Shown in pieces: positions 16,173-22,688 of a stretch of DNA of 41,900 nt. The DNA comes from a virus. Every line of letters starts with the position of its first letter. Position 1 is the stretch's first letter. Position numbers and translations under genes: made by a program. Location of the stretch: positions 1 to 41,900 of the IMG/VR virus record IMGVR_UViG_3300036398_004629. One strand, given 5' to 3'. A model generated the notes under the pieces. That model did no database searches and was not told the origin of the DNA. It saw only the letters and a program-made list of their open reading frames with translations.

Positions 16173-17714
16173 TTATGCCATACCCATTTTTGTTTGTTTT
16201 ATACTGTTTCTTATATCGCCAACAGTATAATAACCTTTTTTGTTAGCATCAAACCCTTTATTTTGAGAGTATAGTGCTCCTTGTTCAATTCCCCAAATTT
16301 TATCTTTACTACCTTGTACTCCTACTACAAAGTTGTCATTTAGATTCAAAGCAGCAGGTAAAAATGTTACCATATATAAATCTTCAACAGAATTTAATTT
16401 TCCACGATATGGCCAGAAATATTTTTGTATTAAAGGAATTTGTTCAGTTCCAGACATTGCTCTAATTTCTTCTACTGATGTTCCTAAACTTTTTGCTGTT
16501 CTTGGCATAAATTGAATTAATCCTGATGCTCCAGATTTTGAATTTCTAGCAGCAGGATTGAATCCAGATTCTTTCTGAATAACAGCTAAAATATCTTGAA
16601 TGTTAACACCTAAAGATTTAACAGCATTTGATAATGCGGGCATAAAACCTGGTTCTTTTCTGGCATCTACTTTTTGTACTGGTACACTAGGTTCTGTGGT
16701 AGGTTTTGTAGGAGGTGTTGTAGGAGATGTTGTAGGAGAAGCAGTAGTAGATACTTTAGCAAGTTCCCTCCATGTTTGTGGACCAACTACTCCATCGGGG
16801 TTTAATTTATTATCAGTTTGAAACTTAATGATAGCTTGCTGAGTCGCGTTATCATAAACTCCAGTTTGAGTTATACCTAAAATTTGTTGTACTTGAGTAA
16901 CTGAAGCCCCCCGATTCCCCATTCTAAGAGTTGGGTTAATTTGTTGTTGTTCATAAATTTCTATGGAATTTATTATTTTTCTCATTTCGTTTGATGAATT
17001 ATATTCTTCACCTAACGTTGTAAAGTGAGGGGGATCATTTTTAACAGTTTGATATAACCCTTGACGATTCATCGCAGCAACTGCCTGAGGATCATCATAA
17101 TTATCAATATCTACTGCTAAACCCTTTTCATGTTTACTTGATCCTGGTCTTCCTACCGGAATTCCATTTGGTTGTATACCTGGAGTACCTGCTTTTACAG
17201 ATTGATCCCATAATCTTTGTTGATCAGCAGGATTTCTGAAAGCACTTGTTATTTTTAACTGTTTTCCTGTTCTTTTGTTGTAATCAATTGCTGCTTGTTC
17301 TATTTTTTCTTGAAAAGCATCTTGAAGTTTTTCGAAATTAGCTTCACTTCCAGTTCGAGAACCAAATTTTAAAACATTTTTAACATCTGTATCACTGGTG
17401 GTTGTGGTAGATTTAGAAACATCATCTTTTTCTTTTGTTCCAGTTTTATCATCGATATTAGGCTTTTGATCTAAACTTACAGAGGGTTCACTTGTTTTTA
17501 ATAATAATGTCCATGTTTGTGGTCCAACCACACCATCAGGATTTAATTTGTTTTTTCTTTGAAAATCAATTACTGCTTTTCTAGTTTCTGATCCAAATAC
17601 ATTGTCGATTTTTAAATCACCACCAAGAATTTGTTGAATTCTACCTACAGCGGGACCTCTACTTCCCATTCTAAGTGTTGGATTTGTTTGTTCAAATAAT
17701 TCTGTTATTTTCAT
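16173..17714 (-). CDS. Multidomain peptidoglycan hydrolase (two PG-binding domains, M15 peptidase, lytic transglycosylase)
   Basis: A 513-residue protein with four domains. Residues 12-72 are a PG_binding_1 domain. Residues 147-237 are an M15/VanY-type peptidase with zinc ligands His195, Asp202 (SSKHEKGLAVDID) and His230 (PPHF). Residues 258-320 are a second PG_binding_1 domain. Residues 360-500 are an SLT/lysozyme-like domain with catalytic Glu382 (IQKESGFNPAARNSKSGASG). The linkers are Thr/Pro/Ser-rich. It should cut both peptide and glycan parts of the cell wall. The N-terminus MKITELFE ends in LxE and resembles a capsid-targeting leader. A second copy, IEIYEQQQINPTLRMG, precedes the second PG-binding domain, which points to a fusion of two genes. 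It is distinct from the lysis endolysin at 27027-27659. Confidence 0.92.
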   Translation of the reverse strand: MKITELFEQTNPTLRMGSRGPAVGRIQQILGGDLKIDNVFGSETRKAVIDFQRKNKLNPDGVVGPQTWTLLLKTSEPSVSLDQKPNIDDKTGTKEKDDVSKSTTTTSDTDVKNVLKFGSRTGSEANFEKLQDAFQEKIEQAAIDYNKRTGKQLKITSAFRNPADQQRLWDQSVKAGTPGIQPNGIPVGRPGSSKHEKGLAVDIDNYDDPQAVAAMNRQGLYQTVKNDPPHFTTLGEEYNSSNEMRKIINSIEIYEQQQINPTLRMGNRGASVTQVQQILGITQTGVYDNATQQAIIKFQTDNKLNPDGVVGPQTWRELAKVSTTASPTTSPTTPPTKPTTEPSVPVQKVDARKEPGFMPALSNAVKSLGVNIQDILAVIQKESGFNPAARNSKSGASGLIQFMPRTAKSLGTSVEEIRAMSGTEQIPLIQKYFWPYRGKLNSVEDLYMVTFLPAALNLNDNFVVGVQGSKDKIWGIEQGALYSQNKGFDANKKGYYTVGDIRNSIKQTKMGMA

Positions 17715-17715
17715 T

Positions 17716-18162
17716 TTATAGTTGATCCTTTTTCATACTTGCTCTCAACATCCAGCCGTGTTTATTATGAGCGTCTATTCTTTGAGCTATAAAATCTGAA
17801 AAACCATGTTCACCAAATTCTTCGGCAGTTTTAAATAACTTTTTTAATATTACTATCATTTTTTCATTGTCTTCGTGAAGTTCTTTCACCATAAAGTCTT
17901 TCGATAATACTTCAGTTTCATCATCTATTTGGCTTAGCATGTTAAATCTACTATGACTACCAGGAACATATGTTTTTAATGTTCTAATTCTTTCCGCAAA
18001 AGGATCAATAGATTCAAACACTTCCTCATAAATTTTTCCAAAAAGATCATGATATTGAAGAAAGTCTGGACCTTCAACATTCCAATGAAAAAAATGTGCT
18101 TTTAAATAAAAAGTAAATTCGCTACAAAATGCGATTTTAGCTAATTTTTGTAGTTGTTCCAT
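17716..18162 (-). CDS. dps: Dps-family ferritin
   Basis: A 148-residue Dps-like mini-ferritin: an iron-oxidising, dodecamer-forming protein that protects DNA from peroxide. The ferroxidase ligands are His26 (FFHWNVEGPDF), His38 (YHDLFGKIYEEV), Asp53 and Glu57 (DPFAERIRTL). Their spacing of 12, 15 and 4 residues is the same as in bacterial Dps (for example E. coli His51, His63, Asp78, Glu82). All four helices seem present. It lacks the long Lys-rich N-terminal DNA-binding tail of E. coli Dps. A late-type promoter (18201-18208) precedes it and TAAGG lies before the ATG. It may condense or protect phage DNA, or buffer host iron; which one is not shown. Confidence 0.9.
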   Translation of the reverse strand: MEQLQKLAKIAFCSEFTFYLKAHFFHWNVEGPDFLQYHDLFGKIYEEVFESIDPFAERIRTLKTYVPGSHSRFNMLSQIDDETEVLSKDFMVKELHEDNEKMIVILKKLFKTAEEFGEHGFSDFIAQRIDAHNKHGWMLRASMKKDQL

Positions 18163-18200
18163 GATATAGTTAACCTTACAATAATGAAGTAATAATAACT

Positions 18201-18208
18201 TATTTATC
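18201..18208 (-). promoter_or_regulatory. Late-type promoter (GATAAATA) for dps
   Basis: Minus-strand GATAAATA within a 69-base gap that holds no gene, 38 bases before the dps ATG. The expected start site would give a leader of roughly 30 bases that includes TAAGG. Confidence 0.68.
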
Positions 18209-18231
18209 TAAGGAAAACATATTTTAAACAA

Positions 18232-18843
18232 CTATACAACTGGATCGGTCAAAACTAGATGGATATTTTCTTTATCTTTTCTTACCATCCAGTTTCCAGT
18301 ATGTAAATCTCCACTGGCGTGAGGTAGTTTTGCGAGTATTTCTGATACTAGGCTTAATGCCTGATGTAGATTTGGATCAGTGACTTCTGATTTCAATAAT
18401 TCTAAATTTTCTCTAGTCCATTGAGTGCTCAAAAATCTTATTCTACTGCGTAATTGAATACCTGTTTTTCTAAAAAGAGGCAAAAGTATACTGTCTGGGA
18501 ATTTACTCAATGGTTCTAGTTTTTCCATTATTACTATTCCCTGATAATCTGTTTTTTCTGGATTTATTTTATTTGGGGATGAATATATTTTTATATTATG
18601 AACTTTTGGAAGAAATGGATTTGATGATAAATCTTTTACTTTTTCGATCCACTTTAAATAGGCATCATTTTGTGGATCTCCCATTCTCCATATCTTTATC
18701 ACTTTGTCATTTTTGACTATGTGATATACCTTAGATCTAGATCCTCCGGATAATAATTTTAATTTTTTTGATTTTTTATCAATCGAAATAGGAGATTTTA
18801 ATTTTGCTATTTCTTCGTCAATAATAAATTCTTTAATTCTCAT
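18232..18843 (-). CDS. Kinase-fold protein with capsid-targeting-like leader
   Basis: A 203-residue protein with the elements of the protein-kinase/aminoglycoside-phosphotransferase fold. It has a glycine-rich loop (LLSGGSRSKVYHIV, residues 31-43) and a lysine strand (KVIKIW, Lys50). A hinge (GIVIMEKLEPL) and the catalytic loop SGDLHTGNWMV (Asp179, Asn184) follow. The metal-binding Asp200 lies in VLTDPVV at the very end. The usual HxD is SxD here and the chain stops right after the DFG-equivalent, so it has no large C-lobe extension. The start MRIKEFIIDE resembles the T4 internal-protein leader with an IxE cut site. It may be an injected kinase or an antitoxin-like protein; the substrate is unknown. 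Confidence 0.8.
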   Translation of the reverse strand: MRIKEFIIDEEIAKLKSPISIDKKSKKLKLLSGGSRSKVYHIVKNDKVIKIWRMGDPQNDAYLKWIEKVKDLSSNPFLPKVHNIKIYSSPNKINPEKTDYQGIVIMEKLEPLSKFPDSILLPLFRKTGIQLRSRIRFLSTQWTRENLELLKSEVTDPNLHQALSLVSEILAKLPHASGDLHTGNWMVRKDKENIHLVLTDPVV

Positions 18844-18848
18844 TCAAA

Positions 18849-18856
18849 TATTTATT
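18849..18856 (-). promoter_or_regulatory. Late-promoter-like AATAAATA box 5 nt before a start codon
   Basis: Minus-strand AATAAATA overlapping the stop of the upstream gene and only 5 bases before the ATG at 18843. There is no Shine-Dalgarno. It would give an mRNA starting at or near the AUG, if it is a real promoter. Confidence 0.48.
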
Positions 18857-19076
18857 ATTTTCTAAATTTTGGATCTAGTGGATCAGTATTTGTCAAATAT
18901 GGTCTGGTAAACCACAGACGAAACCATTCTTCCGTCCCAGGTTTTATATTATGTTTACGCATTAGTTCTGCTTTTTCCATTCCAGTATAACTTATATTTG
19001 GTTCTCCAAAATTAACAGTATTTTTTACTGGAATAATTCCTGCTAATTTTTTCAAATTTTCTATGTCTTTACTCAT
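18855..19076 (-). CDS. Small conserved phage protein
   Basis: A 73-residue protein of unknown function. It starts MSKDIENLKKLAGI and has a conserved-looking core GTEEWFRLWFTRPYLT near residue 47, preceded by TGMEKAELMRKHNIKP. Similar GT(E/P)EWF(R/K)LWF-containing small proteins occur in T4-like and jumbo phages, as far as I recall, always without a function. It overlaps the upstream nucleotidyltransferase gene by eight bases, so it is translationally linked to it. No membrane segment. Confidence 0.82.
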   Translation of the reverse strand: MSKDIENLKKLAGIIPVKNTVNFGEPNISYTGMEKAELMRKHNIKPGTEEWFRLWFTRPYLTNTDPLDPKFRK

Positions 19077-19611
19077 TTTTTAATTCCATAAATAATTTTT
19101 TACTAATATCAATATTTGTTGTACTAGGTAAATATTTATGGAACTCCATGAAATTATTTTCTTTAACAAAATTTCTTAGTTTTGTAGAAGATATTCCTGA
19201 AATTGTTGTTGATTGGGTATCTCTATTTCCAACAGAAATTACATTTATTGTGTCATAAAATATTTCTTTCCCGTTGTACTTGTCAAATATATCATTAAAA
19301 TTTTCAACTCTATCCTCACCGACCATCATAATTAAATTATTATATTTTGTATTTAAAAATTTGGCAGCATGAAAGAATGTTTTAATATCATCATTTGATT
19401 CAACAAAATTAATACTAGGAAAAAATTGTTTTAAGTAGTAAATTTTTTGTTTAATATCTAATGGATTGCTTTTTTTATCTTTTGTTCTTGAAACAAAAAC
19501 ATAATGATCACAAGATTCTACTATACTCTTTTTTTGAATTTCTTTGAATAAATGTTCATGACCTCTGGTTGGAGGTTGAAATCTTCCAAATGTAAAAATT
19601 ACTTTATTCAT
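19069..19611 (-). CDS. HIGH-type nucleotidyltransferase (NMN adenylyltransferase/cytidylyltransferase-like)
   Basis: A 180-residue nucleotidyltransferase of the HxGH superfamily. The nucleotide-binding signature is FTFGRFQPPTRGHEHLF at the N-terminus, with the second His pair position in GHEH. The distal motif SGISSTKLRNF (ISxTxxR type) lies near residue 150. VGEDRVENFNDIF lies in the middle. Related enzymes adenylylate NMN or transfer CMP/AMP to small molecules; the substrate here cannot be told. The ATG at 19611 directly precedes the conserved strand; an ATG five codons earlier (19626) is possible. It overlaps both neighbours and lies in one operon with two Pol-beta-type nucleotidyltransferase-like proteins. 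Confidence 0.87.
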   Translation of the reverse strand: MNKVIFTFGRFQPPTRGHEHLFKEIQKKSIVESCDHYVFVSRTKDKKSNPLDIKQKIYYLKQFFPSINFVESNDDIKTFFHAAKFLNTKYNNLIMMVGEDRVENFNDIFDKYNGKEIFYDTINVISVGNRDTQSTTISGISSTKLRNFVKENNFMEFHKYLPSTTNIDISKKLFMELKNE

Positions 19612-20467
19612 AATTGAATATATCATTTACTTTTTTTATTGATTCTAGTTTTGAGAATCCTTTTTCTGTATTAATTTCACCACTTTTAACTGTCACAAGA
19701 GAATTAAATATTCCTTTAATTCTTTTTTTGCTTCTTTCATTTTTGATATTAATACTACAATAAGAAATCAAATCATTAAATTCCCATGATAGATTATATT
19801 TTTCTAAAATTTTTTCAACATCTTTCCAATTTTGGCTTTTCCAAACTGTGTTATGAGTCATATGATTTTCTGAGTTTGATATTAATCGCAACTCTATACT
19901 TGAACTAGAGATAGAAAAATCATATTCTTGAGTATCTTCATTGATATTTGGTACAGATATTTCTAAACGTTTAATTATTGAACTATAATGTTCTTCATTA
20001 GTGGCGGATTTTATCAAACCAGATAACAATCCTTGTTTATCAGCCGTCATATTTAAAAAATTCTGTTTGAAATTTGTTTCTTCGGACGACAATGAAAAAA
20101 TATTATCAATTTGACAACTTTTCAATATATTTTTATCAAAATAATGAATAGATACTAATTCACCAGGTTGTAAATATCTTTTTCCTTGATATTTTTCTGA
20201 TATAAAAGGTAAAATCGTATCTTTTGGTTTATTGATTATATAACTAATGAATTTTTGTTTAATTTGTTTTTTACTAGAATTGTTGTCTACTTGAACTATT
20301 AGATCAATGTCACCGAAAGATTCTTTCGAAGTATTTGATTTATAGCTTCCAACCGAAGTAATACTAACCAAATTTTCAAAATCATTAATAAAATTAGAAT
20401 ATGAATTAACAAAGGATTCATATTCATTTCTACTTTCTATTCTAGGAGCACCTGTAGATCCGGACAT
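19604..20467 (-). CDS. Pol-beta-superfamily nucleotidyltransferase-like protein
   Basis: A 287-residue protein with the minimal motif of the Pol-beta nucleotidyltransferase fold. GS at residues 40-41 (SVGSYKSN) is followed by GDIDLIVQVD (Asp53, Asp55), and a third acidic residue lies in CQIDNIF (Asp121). All three metal-binding acids are therefore in place, so catalysis is possible. The substrate could be a nucleotide, protein or RNA. The C-terminal half is poorly recognisable and Lys/Asn/Ser-rich. It lies directly downstream of a second protein of the same superfamily and overlaps the HIGH-type nucleotidyltransferase gene by eight bases. Family assignment rests on motif spacing alone. Confidence 0.75.
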   Translation of the reverse strand: MSGSTGAPRIESRNEYESFVNSYSNFINDFENLVSITSVGSYKSNTSKESFGDIDLIVQVDNNSSKKQIKQKFISYIINKPKDTILPFISEKYQGKRYLQPGELVSIHYFDKNILKSCQIDNIFSLSSEETNFKQNFLNMTADKQGLLSGLIKSATNEEHYSSIIKRLEISVPNINEDTQEYDFSISSSSIELRLISNSENHMTHNTVWKSQNWKDVEKILEKYNLSWEFNDLISYCSINIKNERSKKRIKGIFNSLVTVKSGEINTEKGFSKLESIKKVNDIFNYE

Positions 20468-20469
20468 AT

Positions 20470-21396
20470 TTAAATCCTTAATTTAGAATTTTCAGGCAAA
20501 AATTTGCCAGATAAACCAAGAGTTTCCTTTTTTATTATCCAGTCTGATTGAATATTTTCTGGAATATCTGCTCTAGTTGAATCTAGGATTTTAAAGTAAC
20601 AATTTAAAAGATCACTATATTTTTCTTTACTCAAATTTTTCTTTAACACTTCATGTAGTGAGAAGTAATCTTCTGCTATTTCTTTGTTTATTTTTATACC
20701 TAGTCTATTACTCAATTCTTTTAAAGATGTGTCTGGATTATCGGCTAATAGCTCTTTAGTATTTTTATCTTTAATTCCGGATAAATGATCAAAAGATATA
20801 TCCGCAAGTTGAAATGCTGACAACATTAATTGTGTTCGATGTAAACCCTTAACATTAGAACTGTAAGATTTAGAATAAAAACTAAACAAAAGCCATTCAA
20901 TTTTTCCTGTAATAAAATCTATTTGAACTCTTTGATTAATTTTATTATTGAATACATCATATTGGGGGAATGAACAAAACATTTGTCCAACTCCTACTTT
21001 CTTTTCATCAATCCTTATTGATGAAGAGTTATTGTTTATTTTTTTTGATATAAGTTTAAAAAGAGCTTTTAGAGTTAATTGATCATCAGTAGAGGTTCTA
21101 GCTCTACTTTTTAGTATATTAAATTCTTGATTAAAATTATCAAAATCTAAATCCCACTCTTTAATTGATTGTTTAATATTTTTATAATTCAAAATATTAG
21201 ATATATCAATAGCTAAATCTAGATCGTTAGATTCTTCTTTTTTGAACGCAGATCCTAAGTAGTTGAAATGATCTGGAGAAAATATTGACTTTTTGCTAGG
21301 AAAAACAGTTGACAACTCTTTAAAAAAATTGTCAACTGTTGGTTTTATATGATTAATTTTAATTGGTGATGTTTCTTGAAAAACGTTGCCACCCAT
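20470..21396 (-). CDS. Pol-beta-superfamily nucleotidyltransferase-like protein (MGGNVF type)
   Basis: A 308-residue protein. The motif FNYLGSAFKKEESNDLDLAI (Gly48-Ser49, Asp58, Asp60) and the later strand QRVQIDFITG (Asp160) fit a nucleotidyltransferase catalytic triad. It starts MGGNVFQETSPIKINHIKPT, an N-terminus I associate with T4-like and jumbo phage proteins. It is the first gene after a strong sigma70 promoter (21420-21448) and has AAGGAGTG before the ATG, so it should be well expressed early. A 12-bp inverted repeat with a T-tract lies inside the first 96 bases of the gene. The C-terminal domain has helical segments such as TSLKELSNRLGIKI. Function unknown. Confidence 0.8.
   Translation of the reverse strand: MGGNVFQETSPIKINHIKPTVDNFFKELSTVFPSKKSIFSPDHFNYLGSAFKKEESNDLDLAIDISNILNYKNIKQSIKEWDLDFDNFNQEFNILKSRARTSTDDQLTLKALFKLISKKINNNSSSIRIDEKKVGVGQMFCSFPQYDVFNNKINQRVQIDFITGKIEWLLFSFYSKSYSSNVKGLHRTQLMLSAFQLADISFDHLSGIKDKNTKELLADNPDTSLKELSNRLGIKINKEIAEDYFSLHEVLKKNLSKEKYSDLLNCYFKILDSTRADIPENIQSDWIIKKETLGLSGKFLPENSKLRI
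21301..21340 (-). promoter_or_regulatory. Intragenic hairpin with T-tract (possible attenuator)
   Basis: A perfect 12-bp inverted repeat: AACAGTTGACAA and TTGTCAACTGTT (21329-21340 and 21304-21315), with a 13-base spacer. On the minus strand the second arm runs straight into a T-tract. It lies 56-96 bases inside the gene starting at 21396 and downstream of its strong promoter. The shape is that of an intrinsic terminator or attenuator, though the stem is AT-rich and may be weak. Confidence 0.5.
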
Positions 21397-21419
21397 AAGA
21401 CACTCCTTAAAGTGATCTT

Positions 21420-21448
21420 ATTGTATTTCACGTATTTTTTTATGTCAA
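21420..21448 (-). promoter_or_regulatory. Sigma70-type early promoter (nucleotidyltransferase operon)
   Basis: Minus-strand TTGACA (21443-21448) and TACAAT (21420-21425) with a 17-base spacer, 23 bases before the ATG at 21396, with AAGGAGTG between. It would drive the three nucleotidyltransferase-fold genes and possibly the kinase-fold gene. Confidence 0.93.
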
Positions 21449-21452
21449 GAAG

Positions 21453-21806
21453 TTAGTAGAAATAAGATTCTTTTTTTATATCTTCATGATAGTGGTCATA
21501 TAATTTTTGACATAAGTTTTCACGAAGTTCCTTGTCAAAAACTTTCCCCAATTTACCAATCATATTATTTTTTTCATAAAACTTTCTACATCCATCTTTT
21601 ACCATAGGCATAAAATATTCTATAACTCCTTCAGATGACATAGATTTTGATTTTTTTATATTTTCTGAAATTGTGAAAAAATGTTTTTTAAAAATTTCGT
21701 CATCTTCAAGAATAAATGAAAGCAATTCATCTAGTTTTATGCCATTGTTTTTTTCTTCTTTATCCTGTTTAACTAGAGTACTTCCAAAAAATTCAAATAA
21801 TTTCAT
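21453..21806 (-). CDS. Conserved hypothetical protein of T4-like phages
   Basis: A 117-residue mostly helical protein of unknown function, of a type I associate with marine T4-like phages. It has LLSFILEDDEIFKKHFF, then EYFMPMVKDGCRKFYEKNNM and LRENLCQKLYDHYHEDI. The N-terminus MKLFEFFGST is like the leader pattern of its neighbours (M-basic-x-x-E-F) but lacks an (I/L)xE site close by. GGGAAT lies before the ATG at 21806. It follows the Arg-rich protein gene by eight bases. A virion or internal location is possible but unproven. Confidence 0.85.
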   Translation of the reverse strand: MKLFEFFGSTLVKQDKEEKNNGIKLDELLSFILEDDEIFKKHFFTISENIKKSKSMSSEGVIEYFMPMVKDGCRKFYEKNNMIGKLGKVFDKELRENLCQKLYDHYHEDIKKESYFY

Positions 21807-21814
21807 AATAATAA

Positions 21815-22243
21815 TTATTCCCAGGCTCTACAAGACCAATATTTCGCTTTCCATCTTGGACCTGGATTTTGACAATTGTGTCTTGCTCTAAAACTTTTTC
21901 TACGTTTAGGATTAGATTTTTTAATCCTCATTTTTTTATCACCGAAATTTACTTTAACTACGTTGCCATTTGGTTTTTTAACATAAACTTTACTTTTTTT
22001 GACATCACCCTTCATAGGCTTACCTAGTGGTACTGATCTTCCTTGATATTTTGCTTCTGATAAATCTTCGGTTGTTATATATGATAAGCCAGTATCGTCT
22101 ATAGAAATTATAATTCCATCAGTTGTAAATCCAATAACTGATGACTCTAAAACTATATCATCTAACTCTACATCAAATTCATCTCCGACATATATAGTTT
22201 CATTCAAATCTTCAGATTCTGATATTAGTTCATGTATATTCAT
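21815..22243 (-). CDS. Probable capsid-targeted protein with conserved basic C-terminus
   Basis: A 142-residue protein of unknown function. Its leader MNIHELISESEDLNE carries two candidate (I/L)xE prohead-protease sites (ISE, LNE). A short beta-rich acidic domain follows (DEFDVELDDIVLESSVIGFT). The C-terminal 70 residues are strongly basic: KKSKVYVKKPNGNVVKVNFG, RIKKSNPKRRKSF, then RARHNCQNPGPRWKAKYWSC. The same kind of tail occurs on many marine phage proteins, by recollection, and the Cys/Arg/Trp pattern suggests nucleic-acid or metal binding. GGAAATAA lies before the ATG. I infer a virion protein. Confidence 0.83.
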   Translation of the reverse strand: MNIHELISESEDLNETIYVGDEFDVELDDIVLESSVIGFTTDGIIISIDDTGLSYITTEDLSEAKYQGRSVPLGKPMKGDVKKSKVYVKKPNGNVVKVNFGDKKMRIKKSNPKRRKSFRARHNCQNPGPRWKAKYWSCRAWE

Positions 22244-22261
22244 AGTGTTATTTCCATAAAT

Positions 22262-22666
22262 TTAATGGTTATATAAAATAGATTCTACTGAGCCATCATT
22301 TATTGAAACGTAACCTCTAACCCAAACGAAATTTCCTGTAAAATTTACCAAATCTACAGTTGAAGTTGTACGTTCATTGAGTTGAGTATATGTAACTGAT
22401 GAGTTAGAAACATTAAACCAATCATTATTAGATGGAACAGATGCTAGGGTGGCTTGCATGGTTACAGTACCGACGAAATCTGAATTCGCTGTATACATTA
22501 CTGTATGTAATCCGTCACTTCCACCGTAATATCCATCTCCTTTTACTTTGTTACTAATAAAAACTATTGTTGAAGTTCCACTGTTTGGGTAAACTACCGC
22601 AGTAGTACTGGTATTACTTGGGGTGTTCAATGGAACAAAATTTAATGTTTCACTTAATGCTGGCAT
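22262..22666 (-). CDS. Probable virion beta-sandwich protein
   Basis: A 134-residue protein rich in Thr, Ser, Val and Asn with alternating hydrophobic strands. Examples are HTVMYTANSDFVGTVTMQA and VDLVNFTGNFVWVRGYVSI. The composition and length fit a small structural protein such as a decoration or fibre-associated beta-sandwich; related sequences appear in marine T4-like phages without assigned role. It has no signal peptide. There is no Shine-Dalgarno before the ATG at 22666; instead a GATAAATA late-type box ends 7 bases upstream. It lies between the ClpA gene and the block of probable internal proteins. Confidence 0.8.
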   Translation of the reverse strand: MPALSETLNFVPLNTPSNTSTTAVVYPNSGTSTIVFISNKVKGDGYYGGSDGLHTVMYTANSDFVGTVTMQATLASVPSNNDWFNVSNSSVTYTQLNERTTSTVDLVNFTGNFVWVRGYVSINDGSVESILYNH

Positions 22667-22673
22667 AATAAAT

Positions 22674-22681
22674 TATTTATC
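22674..22681 (-). promoter_or_regulatory. Late-type GATAAATA box 7 nt before a start codon
   Basis: Minus-strand GATAAATA in the 22-base gap after the clpA gene, with 7 bases between the box and ATG. A T4-like late start site would fall at the AUG itself; no ribosome site is visible. Confidence 0.6.
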
Positions 22682-22688
22682 TTTTTAT

